Shown piece after piece: positions 1 to 12,455 of a stretch of DNA of 64,000 bases (position 1 is the stretch's first letter; each line of letters opens with the position of its first letter). Below the pieces are notes generated by a model. It saw nothing but the letters and a program-made list of their open reading frames with translations, searched no databases and was not told the DNA's origin. Source of the DNA: Pyrrhosoma nymphula (Eukaryota > Arthropoda > Insecta > Odonata > Coenagrionidae). The translations under genes were made by a program, and so were the position numbers. The stretch covers positions 83,138,576-83,202,575 of the forward strand of contig OY754329.1 of the NCBI GenBank assembly GCA_963573305.1. Direction: 5' to 3'.

Positions 1-41
1 GAAGTCACTTCGTGGAATATTTTCGCTTTATAAATGCTAAC

Positions 42-355
42 TAAAAGACTTGTTTCTATTTCAAACTTTCAATTTCTAAAAACCGGTCATGGTTTTGGCA
101 CCTTATCATCTTGTCAACTTTGGGCCTTATCACCATACTTACCAACCCCTGACTTACCAACCCCTTTGGACCAGAAGATACCGACTGGAATGCCGGCGAA
201 ACTGTCGTCCACAAAGATGAACCAACGCGGAAAGGGCCCGAAAACCCTCAATTCAACTATATGCCATTATCAAGGTCTTTGAAGATGGCTTATGAGTGCC
301 GAAACCACGGTCGGTATTCATAAATTATAAGTGTAAAATAGAAACAAGTCTTTTA
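42..355. mobile_element. Fold-back MITE with long inverted arms
   Basis: The two ends are inverted copies. The outer 15 bases TAAAAGACTTGTTTC at 42-56 are matched exactly by the complement at 341-355, and similarity continues inward for roughly 70 bases (42-112 against 280-355), including an ACCGGTCATGG / ACCGACCGTGG block. The middle carries no transposase, and a 14-bp unit (acttaccaacccct) is tandemly repeated near 135-170. TA at each outer edge fits a Tc1/mariner-like TA target, but this is inference. Part of the inner arm resembles the element at 21097-21295, so the two may be related. Confidence 0.7.
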
Positions 356-950
356 TTTGACATGTTTTAAGTTAAGCAGTACTTCGAGAGCATTTTTCTC
401 CACTCTAGAGATTCTCAAAATCAGCACCAGCTGAAAATTAGCAACGTATGGAAAATAGTTCCATTCCACGATATCCCACTCTAGATCGACCGGAGTCGCA
501 ACCCCTCGCTGATTTCATTCCGGACAACCGTGCCCCACCAATACGAAAAGTTCAAGCTAGATCAAAGTTGCCGATTTGAGCGGATGGGTTTTCTCGTACA
601 CTCGTCCGAGTCCGTTTTCCTGGTTGCCAATTGGAACCGCCGCAACAGCCACTGCCCCCCTGTCTCGGTCTCGTCGTCAAGAAAACTCTCTCTTTCTCGA
701 ATCTCAGCCCCCACCCCTACCCTACCCCCTCCATGACGCCTAAAGTCAAGTCCCAACCACTCCTCCGTTAAGGCGCTCGCGGGCGATCTTTTGCTTGCGC
801 GGTCTCGAAGGCGCGCGCGCACGGCAATTGTTTCCCTCTCTCTATAAAGGTCTAACCACACCTGTGAGAGAGAGAGAAACAGCCACGCCTTCTGCCCCGC
901 CCGAATGCCCACATCGGGAAGGTTCGGCGGTGCACTCGCAGAACGCGCCT
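356..950. other. Gene-free stretch with CpG-rich segment
   Basis: No gene is recognised. From about 770 to 960 the sequence is noticeably CpG-rich, including a GCGCGCGC run near 812, with a TATA-like CTATAAAGG at about 842 and a short GA run at 866-880. This could be a promoter or an old CpG-rich repeat; nothing downstream reads as a first coding exon. Confidence 0.3.
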
Positions 951-1020
951 AGTTAACCTTAAGGAATAAGATTATTCGATCTCTTTGGGGCTCCACGCGT
1001 TCGAATTCTGCTGTTCCGTT
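951..1020 (+). repeat. Low-copy repeat C, copy 1
   Basis: This stretch shares AGTTAACCTTA at its start and CACGCGTTCGAATTCTGCTG near its end with 3004-3085, in the same orientation and at about the same internal spacing. No coding content or terminal repeats are visible, so the class is unknown. Confidence 0.5.
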
Positions 1021-1264
1021 TCTCTCGCCCCTTCTTCTGGAGGTAGTCAGAGCGAGGTATCACTTCAGCTAGATTTTTATGAACTCGACCTCATTAAACA
1101 ATTAAAAAAAGCTCATCTTTCCAATGATACCAAAATACTAACCCCTTGCCAAACTATTTTTCGAGAAATTTGCCTAAAAATAAATGCTGTTTTGCACGGG
1201 ATGGATTACGGTTGTGCGCTCCAGAGGGAGAATTTTGAAAAAATTAGGAATTTCTAACTAGATT

Positions 1265-1470
1265 TCATCAAATACTAATGGTATGTAGTCTGTTTTCTCA
1301 AATATTTTTATAAAATTAATTAATTACTTACCGCAGTAAGTTTTACAGCATCATAATATAACCTTCTCTTGTGAAGGTGTTTTCACCGTGCGGCGTGAAA
1401 AAATGAGTCAAGTTTGAGACTTATGTAGTTGTATTAATTTAATTACTAAGAATTTTTACATGTATAAATA
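1265..1470 (-). repeat. Dispersed repeat A, copy 1 (partial)
   Basis: Read on the minus strand, this matches part of the repeats at 20297-20720 and 43456-43880. Shared landmarks are TTTTTCACGCCGCACG and a following AATTAATTTTA...TTGAGAAA block. It is diverged and has no coding capacity. It probably represents an unclassified non-autonomous element. Confidence 0.5.
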
Positions 1471-1671
1471 TTTTTACACCATCAATATTAAAATATTTAC
1501 TTCATACTTGACGCTGACATTAAAAAATAAAATTCGAATATGGCCTCCATTATCACTAGGGAAATATAAAAAAACTAAGCCCCTAATCACCTCTACGCAA
1601 CAAACAGCCGCGGAATACGAAGAATTGAAACACGATTTTTGTTTATGCACCGCGTATTTTGCTTATGTTTG

Positions 1672-1782
1672 CGTGTAACTTTACATACGTGTCATAAGTA
1701 TTGTATATTGATAAGAGTGAAGAAATTGAATCATACTGATTTGGTTTTTTTGCAATTCAATAATATTCTAACACGTAACCTT
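1672..1782 (+). repeat. Dispersed repeat B, copy 1
   Basis: Aligns with 42766-42880 in the same orientation, with landmarks such as CACGTAACCTT here against ACGCGTAGCCTT there, and a shared GATTT...TTTTTTGCAATTC block. The copies are clearly diverged. The class is unknown. Confidence 0.5.
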
Positions 1783-3003
1783 ATGGTACATGACATATAT
1801 TTCGTAATAATTCGATTTCATACATACAGAATTTCTTAAAAACGCGAAATAATAGGTTTCTTATTATTAAATTCTAATTATTTAATTGAATTAAATGTTT
1901 CTAAGGAATGCCAATTTATCGCGCTTAAATCAAATATTCGAAAACAACATATTTCAATATAATTTCGTCTAAATTTCGAATATCGCGCCGAAAATTGTAG
2001 CTATAACATAATTTAAATAAGGAAAACAATTTAAAATACAATTCTTGCATCATTTTCATTACTGCCTGAAATATCCAAATAAAAAGATGCACTTTTATTA
2101 AATTTGATCTAAGAATTTCTTCGATTTACTTAAAAATTATTAGTTGAAGCCATTAAAATGTGCAAGATGCCATAACTTGAACGGGTTAGTTTTACAGTTA
2201 AAACATAGATAGTTGTAGCGAAAGTATAGCTACACCGCCGATTTATCTAGAAAAATTCATATTTGAAATAATTTCCAAAATAGCACTGAATTATTCATAA
2301 ATTTAACCGTCAAATTTCGCGAGATAGCCACGTTAGGTTGTCTGTTTTTCATAAAAATAGACGGGCTTCACTAAACTGAATAAAGCCGACATCTACTCTC
2401 TTCTTTAATCTATGAAATGTGCCATTCGCATGGAAAATCACCGCGCGTGTGAAATTTAAAAGTGTAGTGTAACTCATTATCATTGGGGCATGACCCAATC
2501 GTAAAAAGTAGGAAATCACCATATGAAAGTTTCAAGCTAAGTGTTTTCGTAAAACAATTGAAATATTTCGTTTAAATGTGGTTCCCCTCCTTTATATTTT
2601 TGCCTTTGGATCGTAGAGAGCATTTTTAATTCTTATAAGTCTTACTGGCATTTCCTCATTGAAAGGAATGACATTTTTTGTCAACATTGCTAAGGATAAG
2701 TGGTCTTCTTAGAGCAAGTTTATTTCCTAGTTAGTAATCTTAATATTACACTCGTGAGCGAAATTAATTCTGCAATCCATGAGAAGCTATAATTCTGCTG
2801 TGTTCACATAATTCAGATCATCTACTAACCCTAATAACTAATTATTGATGGAACGAAATGGGTTCCAAAAGATGGCATATATACCGTATTCCTTTGTTCG
2901 CTTTTGTTACTAAAATTATTAGCCCACGCATCTTCTATTTGCAGTCCCAGCGATTACGGCTCTTAGGCAACAATATTATAATTTCTTTGCACAGATCGGA
3001 TCC
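1783..3003. other. Anonymous AT-rich DNA
   Basis: AT-rich sequence with only short chance reading frames. No domain, splice-flanked exon, RNA gene or repeat boundary could be supported. Confidence 0.5.
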
Positions 3004-3085
3004 AGTTAACCTTAAAAAAATAGATTTTTTCAATGGTGCGCTCTTAAGCTTCACGCATTCGAATTCTGCTGCTCCAATTCCCTCA
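3004..3085 (+). repeat. Low-copy repeat C, copy 2
   Basis: Partner of 951-1020: AGTTAACCTTA followed about 45 bases later by CACGCATTCGAATTCTGCTG. Mismatches and small indels separate the copies. Confidence 0.5.
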
Positions 3086-3671
3086 CCCGTCTGCCAAAAT
3101 TAGCTCCCCATACCCCATCAGTTTTAACTCGCCCATTTTTCTCTCCCGAATCAAGAGAGAGAAAACGCGAGAATGGCTGACGATCATCAGATAATCATTA
3201 CACACCGCCATCACAAACACCCACCCCTCGAAAAATTCCACCCCGAAACAATGGAGCTCCGCGACCTTGTCGCGCGATAAATGTTACCTCTAAACAATGC
3301 GAAGCGGGGGCGATGTGTGATGGCGGAGAGAGACTCCATCATCCCCTTAGCCGTGCTCTCCTCGATGCAGAAATACAGATAGGGTGATCTCACGACCCTC
3401 AGTCACCTTCTACCCCGAATCTCGATTGTAGTGAAAGTAAAAAGATCGTGTGGCACATGATTTATGAGGAGGTCGAGGCACGAGAAAAGAATATCGTACG
3501 TATCACGGGTGAAACATTGTTCCGAAATATAAAAAAAGCTTTGCCACTGTAAACTCTGCATCGTGTGATCGTACCAAAATTCAATGCCATATCATCGTGT
3601 TCCAAGGGGAGTGGACCATATGTTTTAGCGCGAATAACGATTCGATTCACGTGAAAGGTTCGACATCATCA
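3086..3671. other. Gene-free stretch
   Basis: Moderately GC-rich around 3180-3420. Short reading frames on both strands show no recognisable domain. Confidence 0.4.
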
Positions 3672-3985
3672 GTCATTCAATCCTGAAATTGGTTGGTTGA
3701 CTGTAGCTCTCCCTTCTAACCTGTCCACTGCACACTCTTAAGTGTCCTTGTAGTCTGTCTGTTTTATATCCGGTTTTAGTTGTCCCATGTATTAGTCCCT
3801 CGGTCCTCCTCATTGGGCTTTCACTTCAATTTTCTCTTTTTTTACGTTCCTTGCAAATTCGTTGTGTCACTAAGTATGATCTGGACCTTTTCTTACTGCT
3901 CGTGTTGTACCTACATGGTTTTCTCCTCGTCTATAAGTACTTCCATACACTTCCTTGTTTCTCATCAAGTTTGATCTTGACGCGC
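3672..3985 (-). pseudogene. LINE C-terminal and 3' tail remnant
   Basis: The minus strand, after small frame corrections, reads GRPRDKYMGQLK and then a degraded tail ending in ...ATVNQPIS. This is the C-terminal signature of endonuclease/reverse-transcriptase LINEs (GRPR..Y..Q). The 3' end (low coordinate) carries an ATTGAATGACTGATGATG tail, as in RTE-like elements. It belongs to the same family as 44870-45145 and 46610-46990. It is 5'-truncated and full of stops. Confidence 0.6.
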
Positions 3986-4056
3986 AAGTTTAGACTATCA
4001 AAATGCTGTATAGGGCAAAGCATGATTGATTGACTTGACTCTGTGATCAGCTAGAA

Positions 4057-4092
4057 CAGTGGTCCCCAACCTGTGGTACGCGCGTAACCATA
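4057..4092 (+). mobile_element. hAT-like transposon terminus
   Basis: CAGTGGTCCCCAACCTGTGG followed by TACGCG closely matches the well-known hAT terminal inverted repeat type (CAGTGGTTCCCAACC...GGTACGCG). I did not find the complementary end nearby, so this is an isolated or truncated end. The 8 bases before it (cagctaga) would be the target duplication if a partner existed. Confidence 0.6.
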
Positions 4093-7000
4093 GGCGCTTG
4101 GTTGTTTAGGATTGTGTACGAAAATTCTGCATTATTGCGGAAGTGTACCAAATGAAATCCCATACTGCAAGAGGTCCAATTGCAAGGGTTTCTTTCGGGT
4201 TACTAAGGGGTATGCCAGACGAAAGAGCTGGAGAAACTCTGACCTAAAAGATTGGCTATGGATGGGGTCCACTCACGTAAGCGCTAGCACTCTCATTGTC
4301 AGTCTCAGCCCTTGTACACTTTCCTTGTACATACTCCATCCCGCATCTTTAGTTATTATTTAGCTTTTATCACTAGTTTCTTCAGTGATTAACGATGAAG
4401 ATGTAGATGAGTGAAGAAAATGTATATCCTGATGTGTCTTCCAAGTATTGCAGTGTTGGGAGCATATTCGGCTCAATGTTTTTCTCACGTTGCAACGAGC
4501 GTCTTCAGGTGCAAATACTGCTTTGAATCACCGCTCTTTCCATGAAATGCACAGATTTTCCAATATTTCACAAATTAAATGCCAAAATTAAACATTATCG
4601 AATACAGATTTTTTAAAGTTTTCTCCTTAAGAACGTTATGAAATTTTTTCAAATTAATCCACTATCAAACTCCTCGCAAGATTTTACGCCAAGCCAAACG
4701 CACTATACGCCACGCCGCGGCCGGTGGCGGCACTTTAATGCTATACCCATGCTTCGGGGAAAATTTTCTTTTGTAAAATGACAACCAATTTAAAGATGGC
4801 GAATATTTTATTATTCATCTATTTAAACTACCTCTTTCGAATGGCACATAGCCCGTTCAAATATCTCTAACATTTTCCGAGTTATGAGGAAATTTTGGGT
4901 AATCACAATTATGTTTGCATCGCCGCAAGCCGTAAGAACCTCATGTCAGAATAAAATTATAAAACGATTCACGTCAAAACCTAGCATATTTTCGGTTTTG
5001 AATAGCTTACGAAAAATGGCACATAAGGAATAACATGAAAGGGATAAGGAGTGTGGCATTCAAAGTATTCAACATCGATTGCCAATCCCTTTCACTACAT
5101 CACTTTCAGTGCCTCGCAAATTTAAGGTGAGTAGAAAATCACGTTATTCCCATTTTCATTGGGGATATCGCAGTATCTTAGAATCAAAACTAGAAGTCCG
5201 CCTATCCGAATCCGGAGACTCAATCTACTGGTGTCCCACGCTGGCATTTATCTATTATGTAACTAGTTGAAAAGCCTGCTGAAACAAGGCTAAAATATTG
5301 GCGGAATAGCCAAAAAGTAATGAATGAGGTAAATACCTCATTATAAATAAATTAATATTTGGTTTATGTATTTTAAACTAAAACCATTTATGAAACTATG
5401 GTATGTGGAGTATATTATATCTAAATGACAGTTATTTGTGTACAACATTTTTGGTGAAGCAGGTGAAGCTGTTACCAAGCAGTTTCCCTTGCGTGTATTT
5501 TGAAAAATGCATACGCCCGCGCGATGGGTCAGTTCGATAAGAAAGTATACGTGAGCTCGCTTGCCATGTATTGGTGCAGATCGGAATCACCACGCCTAGC
5601 AACTGAATCATACGTACGTACGCGTAGCTTTTTATGTAGTAGATTATCTCCATTCCCAGGAAAAGCGAGGTGATATGTATGGGTCATCATAGCCTACTAC
5701 CATGTAAATGATGGATCAATATACAGACTTAACTATGGTTTCCCAGACCGAAGGGAATTTTCGCCATCGTTTCATTCGCAAGGTTATATAATTTTCGAAC
5801 ATTTTATGCCTTTAAAACTTTTCGAATCTCTAATTCCTACATACCGTCCAAAATTTTATCCTTCTCCGGTACTAATCTCTTATTTCACTCTCTTCAGCAT
5901 GTATTTACTCTTCAGTACGCCCTTCATTCACTTTTATTACTTCCTCCTAATTTCTCCTGCCTATCATTCTTCATTTACTTTATCTAGTATCTACTTCCTC
6001 CACTGTCTCCCTCACCTACCAGCTCACCCTCTTCATTCTCCTTCACGCCCACATAGCAACAGCCTCAAATAGAAGTTCCATCTCCCTCCCACAACGGCCA
6101 ATTTTCCGAAACATTCGTCAGCACGCTCCGTGCCTGGGTTTTTACTATTATTGTTACGAATTGAAAAAATCTACCACCGTTACGCGATCAGTATGATACT
6201 AATGCTGGGAGAATGCAGTTCGGCGCTGTTCTGTTGTGGGAATAAATTCCCTAAACAAAACTTGTTAAAGTTGAAAATATTTTCTCCACCGAAAATTTGC
6301 GGAAGAGAAATCCGGCATCAAACACGAGCCTATATAATATGGCAAAGCACAAAACAAATCCATGATTTCAACACACAAATAAGCCATCTGTTTAATTCAA
6401 CGTCCATCCATTGTGGTTCACTACGACTTGTGAGGTCACGAGACCATTGACGATTTAGTTCCACCCGTCTATTTAATAGAGTGATCGAACTGAATTCACA
6501 TTGAAAGGGGAGGGCATTTCTTTTTTGTGAATTGCGATTCGAATCACGAAGGTTAAAAGTGTCAAAATATGGCAGAGGGTGGAACATGAATTATTGACTC
6601 GACACACGCACACGAGCGCGTATTTAGCCATCGACTCGAAGATTGATTTTTGATGGATGTCACTCACATTGTACTTGGAAACAATGGAATGTGACATTGA
6701 TACATTGTTTTCATTCGGTTGCATGTTATTTACACTGAATCAATTGCACTATTTCACGAAGTTTTGATGAGTACGAAGTCGCAAATGTTCGTATTCGGAA
6801 AGTTTTGTCAGTAGGTTACCCTGTATTTGAACACAAAGAACTCCAGTCAGATGGCTTAACATAATGGTGAGCTAAGCCGCCTAACATTAGCTAATCAACG
6901 CTTCGATTGAACGACGAATCATTAATTTTAAAATCATGTATTTCAAAACAGTTCCTATTCATGTGCAACCTAATAAAATTTGCTTCGCCTGAATTTCCCC

Positions 7001-9214
7001 ACTGTTTTTTTAATTAAAAGTCTTAATTATAAAAAAGGCTTTCTGACTTCCATTGCTCGAGTACAAGGTAAAGGCTTGAGCTCTTAATAAACTTTCTTTT
7101 ATTTTCTTGGAATGACAAAAGTTACTCCCGATATTTTCTTCCGTCCGAAGGAAAGTAGTCTCTTTCTGGTGAAATATATTTTCTTCATTAAAAATAATTA
7201 AATCAAATTATTGCACACACAAACAGGCATTGAGAAACATTTTTCTTGAGCATTCCAGCGATGTAAAGAATTTTTAAAAGCATATGTGTCAATCGAGGAT
7301 TTCATAAAAATTATTAGTGAAATGAATGTATCTAATTTCTATTGGCTTAAGTACAGGGTAAGAAGAAATAGTGACCTTGGCGTCATATATTTCATTAAAT
7401 AATGAGTGCTTCAAGGACGAATACAATGAATTCGCCTATTGATTTTTGAGAGAGCAAGGACATAAATAATCTATCCTCATGCCCCAATTACTTTAAATTT
7501 TATAATGCCTCTTTCAAAGTAATGATGACGCGATAATGGATGACGCGATGGGTCAACATAATGGTCGCTGACAGCTCCGATTTTCAAAAGCATATCTTAC
7601 TACCAATTCATAATTGACTGACTGAGGGTCAACGACGGAAAAGTGAAATCATTCTGGTTCTCAAATCACGAAAACGTTCAACAAGAACTAATAAAATCAG
7701 ACCTAAATGCCCATCCCATCTCTTGGAAAGGGGAAATTGTGCCATTTCATCATAATTTCTCGAAATATTTTCCCGCAAAATCTCGGACAAGGACCGCGGG
7801 TATCGAAAGTTGGAGGAGAGTAGAAGGTACCACCTACGAACATTCTTACACTGAATGAACTTCATGGAAATCACGACCGGAAAGTAAATTAAATGAAAAA
7901 TTTACTGCCGACTGCCAAACGAACATCATTTTCGCAATCACCGCGGGATAATATCATCTTCGAAGGTTCTCACTTTTTCCTATGGATTACTACGAATCAA
8001 AGCCAGTCAATTCCCTGACTAAAATCATATTAAAACGCATTTAGGGATGATAAATAGCCTTCGGACACATAAGGGCACATAAATTACTGGACCTCCTTGT
8101 AACTTATTTATTCATCTCTTACTATTTCAAGAGCTTATAACTGGCTCTCGCCAACTTTCGTCAACCTTGCGTTACAAAAGGAAAACTACAGGCTGAATGC
8201 AGAACCGCTCACCTAATGCACCAGAAAGCCTTCAGTTCCACCTCGTTAACAATGTGATCGTAATTTAATGAGGGCTTTCCGACAAACGATATATCTATCG
8301 TGCTCATTAAAAAACAAGAAAGAAAGATATGCTTCATGATTGCGATCGCATTTCATGGTTCCGGACATGTGACTGCACTGCTGCACTTGCATTTAGTTAT
8401 ACTGCGACTGCCACGTACAAGTGACAGCTTTAACTACAAGTATGCAGTAACCAGTGAGCCAATATAACGTTGATTGAGTTGGAACTATTCGACACCAGGC
8501 TTTCATTTTCGGGCTGTAATTCCACGCTGAAGTTTGGAATGAAACAAATTCGAAAAACAGGAGGAATATTCTTTTGATCAAATTACATTATTCAGAAATT
8601 CATTTCGATTACCTCATATATTTCACCTTTCCAATTTCAACAATTTAGTTTACAGAACCATACTGGATGACTACGAAGTTTCAATTTTCTGGATTAGCAG
8701 GAGCAAGTACTATTGCCCCTGGTAGACCCACCCATGCCAGATAGGTCGAAGGATAGGAGCTAGACTGAAGGTAGTTTCATGATGGTGTCACGTTAAAAAT
8801 ACCATTGAGTGGCGTGGAAATACCTCTAAAGTATCACTTCCTAGAATATGAAAGTCATTCACAGAGAATTGATTCCTGGCAACTACGGGACGCCGCGCCG
8901 CCCACTAGGGCGAGTGTCGTGCCCGGCAGCGGGGGAGATAATGCCTCCGCGGTCGTCATGACACGACATCCTGATACAGCATCATCATCGGCAGAAACAA
9001 GGGATAGGAGGGAGAAGTAGAAGAAAAAGAGAAAGAGGAGGAGGAAAACAGCATCCTTCACCAAACTCCAAGCCGCCTTCCTCACACATACGCATGCGGC
9101 TGTAATTTATTGATGAACCCTCCTCGGATGGAAGAAAGAGAGTTATCATTCGAAGAGCCTTATGACGTACATTCTGAGGCAGAAATTACTTCGCAGCGAG
9201 AACCACACGCAAAA
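4093..9214. other. Long gene-free AT-rich region
   Basis: About 5 kb without a supportable gene. Visible features: a small CpG-rich patch at 4700-4740; a 20-nt palindrome, AATGAGGTA-AA-TACCTCATT, at 5323-5342; a pyrimidine-rich stretch at 5860-6080; and a GA-rich stretch at 8995-9060 that runs up to the LINE. Reading frames are short and show no family motifs. Confidence 0.5.
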
Positions 9215-9269
9215 TGTTATACTCTCTGGAGAAGAAAAAAAAAATAGAAAGAGGAGGAAAACAGCGGTA

Positions 9270-10020
9270 AAAATAGAAACTTGGAACGTAAGGACCATGA
9301 TGAGGGCCGGGAAGCATGAAAATATTTAGCAGCAAACTAAAAAAGGAAAAATAGATGTTTTGGGATCGTTTGAGGTGATATGAAAGGTTGGCGGGGACAA
9401 TAGGAGTGATAGCTATAGGGAAAGCTATAGTGGCGGAGATGAGAGTCAATGTGGGGTAGGTATGGTATTGAACACAAGATTGGGGCTGAGGGTGGTAAAC
9501 ATTGAGGAGGTGAGTGACAGGATAATAGTGGTAGAAATAAAAGCACGCCCGACGAATTTCGTACAGGTACAGGTATACATGCCTACAAGCAACTATAGGG
9601 AGGAAGAGGTGGAAGAGGTGTTCGAGCAAGTAGAAGAAATAATTAAAGAGAGGCCGGGAAAGATAAACCTGATAGTGATGGGTGACTGGAATGCAGTGGT
9701 GGGGGAAGGGAGGGGCGGATTAGAAGTGGGAGGGTTTGGGCTAGGAAGAAGAAATGACCGCGGTGAAAAGGCAGTTGAGTTTTGTGGAAGAAATAAATTA
9801 GTAGTGAAAAACACTTGGTTTAAACATCACCCCAGGCGTAAGTACACATAAAAAATGCCGGGTGATACTGGGAGATACCAAATTGATTATATAATGGTAA
9901 GGCAGAGGTTTAGGAACAGTGTAAAAAACTCGCGTAGCTATCCAGGGGCGGATGCGGACTCAGATCATAACTTAGTGATGATGAAGTCAGAAGTTAGATT
10001 CGAAAGGCTTTGTAAATGTA
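9270..10020 (+). pseudogene. LINE endonuclease domain (APE type), broken
   Basis: An apurinic/apyrimidinic-type endonuclease that would nick target DNA for target-primed reverse transcription. The N-terminal ETWNVRT motif (about 9280) is followed by stops. The best open stretch is 9462-9851, with the metal-binding VMGDWNA motif at about 9675-9695. A stop and frame change near 9851 separate it from 9855-10142, which carries DYIMV and the catalytic SDHNLV motif (from 9960). The catalytic motifs survive but the frame is broken at least three times, so no active protein is expected. Confidence 0.85.
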
Positions 10021-10099
10021 GGAAGATAAAGAGGTGGAACCTTGAAGCATTAAAAGGGATGAAAAGGAGGGAATACCAAGAGCTGGTAGAAAAGAACAT

Positions 10100-11779
10100 A
10101 GGTGAAGTGGATGAGAACAATAGAGAGAATATGGGAGATTAAAAAAACAGGCATCGTAGGAGCGGCAGAGAAAACAATAGGAACGGTGGAAAAGAAGAGG
10201 GTTAAGAAGCAGTGGTTAACGGAAGAAATGATTAAGAAAATGGAGGAGAGAAGGATATGGAAAAACGTCAACACCGGCGTAGGCAAGAGGATGTATAAGA
10301 AATTGAATAATAAACTCCAGCGAGTGACCAATCGGGCAAAAGAAAACTGATGGAAGGGACAATGCGAGGAAATGGAAAAGCTGCAGGAGGAGAAGGAATT
10401 GGCGCTTTGTACGCCAAGGTGAAAATGTTATCGGGTGGTAAGAGAGGGCAAACAATAACAAAGGTTAAGGACAAAACAGATAAGATATATGGAACAGGAA
10501 GATATCCAGGAAAGGTGAAGAGAATACGTAGAGGAGCTATATGACAGCGAGAAAAGACCCTTTAGCCTGGATCTAGAGGCTGAAGGAACAATAGCTAAGG
10601 ATAACCTAGGACAAGAGTTACTTGACAGCGAAATAGAGAGGGTATTAAGAGAGATGAAGGGTAGAAAAGTCGTGGGAATTGATAACCTACCTGCGGAACT
10701 ACTGAAGACTCTAGGTAGTAAGAGGAGAGAATCATTTTTCGAACATTCGCAGGATCTACGAGGAAGGAGTATGGCCAGAGGATTTCGTGAAAACAATATT
10801 AATACCTATCCCGAAGAAGAAGAAAGCGTCAGAATGCGAGGAGTATAGAACTATCAGTTTAATTTCGCACGCGGCAAAAATTATACTCAGAATAATAAGT
10901 AGAAGGTTGGAGAGCAGAGCAAACTACTATTTCGGCGATGACAAATTTGGGTTCAGAAAGGGGAGGGCCACCAGAGACGCGATTGCGGTAATGAGGAGAC
11001 TTATAGAAAGAAGCAGAGTGTAATCAGAATGTTTTCGCTTGTTTTGTGGATTTCGAAAAGGCGTGTGACAGAGTAAACTGGGAGAAACTAATGCAGATAT
11101 TGTGGAAAATAGGAATAGATCGGCGTGATAGGAGACCCATCCGAAACTTATTTATGGGGCAGGGGCTCAGGTTAGGGTAGCTGACAGTGAATCAGGGTGG
11201 GCAGTTATAGGTTGCGGGGTACGACAAGGGTGCCCGTTGTCGCCTTTGCTTTTTAACATCTATGCTGAGGAAATGGTAAGAGAGGCATGGGAGGAGCTAG
11301 ATGTGGGAATAAAAGTAGGAGGCCATTGGATAAAATCGGTAAGATTCGCGGACGACCAGGCGTTGGTCAGTCGGTCATCGAAAGGATTGCAAACTTTAGT
11401 AGATGCATTGGAAAAGCAGTGCGAGAAATACGGGATGAAGATTAATAATAAGAAAATAAAAGTAATGAGATTCTCTAGGACAAATAAAGTGAGGCTGGTG
11501 ATAAGAGTAGGAAGTCACAAACTAGAGCAAGTCGAACAATTTAATTATTTGGGTAGTACGCTAGAAGAAACAGGACAAAGTAGAAAAGACATTAGGAGGA
11601 GAATAGCGCTAGTGAAGAAAGCGTTATATAATAGAAGGAAGCTGATGACGGGGACCTTAAGTAAGGATGTAGAAAAGAGGCTGGCGAAGAGCTTGATATG
11701 GAGTGTGGCGTTGTATGGAGCAGAAACGTGGACCTTGGGAAAGGAAGACGAAAATAGGCTGAAGGCTTTCGAGAGGTGA
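10100..11779 (+). pseudogene. LINE linker and reverse transcriptase, broken
   Basis: After a lysine-rich linker (10102-10350), RT blocks appear in order: KVVGIDNLPAELL (about 10665), IPIPKKK...YRTISL (about 10795-10860), FGFRKGRATRDA (about 10940), a damaged palm block (11040-11230), and a long clean stretch at 11237-11779. The last carries SPLLFNIY, the catalytic FADD box (11345-11356; F replaces the usual Y), FNYLGS and ALYGAETWTLGK. RT copies the element RNA at the nicked target. The frame ends at KAFER, exactly where the nested insertion begins. At least five frame changes or stops make it non-functional. Confidence 0.88.
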
Positions 11780-12455
11780 ATTGAATTGAAAATTGAAAAC
11801 ATTATTTATTGTTCTGGGACTTTAAGTCCCCTGGAACATTGAGATATTATTACATGCCACAACAAATGGGGCCAATGGTGACAGCAATACATACAATTTT
11901 CATCAAGGAACACCACATGTAAACCAACAATAATCAATGAATAAGAGAATAAATAGCATGTAAAAATTAGGGTAACAGTGCACTGAATTAAGATCACACA
12001 TTAAGGATTGAGAACTTAAAACAGACAACATAGATTATCAATCGCATTGCTTACACATTTTACATTAAGAATAATGGAATATAAAGTAATAGACACAACA
12101 TCAAACAGTATGATAAGGAAAGAGCATGACGAATCTCATTCAACATTGCAATGCACAGATATGAAATCACATTTCAAGAATTGATCATATCGATTATATA
12201 TATGAGAAGATTAAGCTAAGTTACATAATCGATCAGTCATATTTCTCTTGAGCATCGAAATTATGGAATATCGAAAGAGGTTCTAATATTTTCAGGTAAA
12301 CAATTCCACAGCTTGCATGAGGAAATGAGGAAGGAGTGCTCAAATATTAAAGACTGGTATTTAGGAACATAGAATATCTCAGTGATTCGAGTTGATCTCT
12401 TCCCAGTATTTGCATTATATATAATGTTTTCATACAAATAAGACGGATTTTTGGA
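11780..12455 (-). mobile_element. 5'-truncated LINE inserted antisense in the host LINE
   Basis: This segment separates KAFER from WVWRRMEKVRW, which are contiguous in LINE C-termini, so it is an insertion. On the minus strand, 12454-12261 reads SLIFEHSFLISSCKLWNCLP, the end of a jockey/I/CR1-type LINE protein (F..SF...LWN.LP). Its 3' UTR runs to low coordinates and ends in an AATAAATAATG signal plus CAATT-type short repeats. No exact target-site duplication is clear: TGAATTGAAT on the left is only similar to TGGATTTGGAT on the right. It must be younger than the host LINE. Confidence 0.75.

Noticed and set aside
9186..9629. 147-codon minus-strand frame rich in hydrophobic and Tyr/His residues
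   Set aside because: It is antisense to the LINE endonuclease, whose motifs are clear on the plus strand; the composition comes from the purine-rich sense strand.
10428..10796. 122-codon Ser/Leu-rich minus-strand frame
   Set aside because: Shadow of the plus-strand LINE linker and RT start, which carry recognisable motifs.
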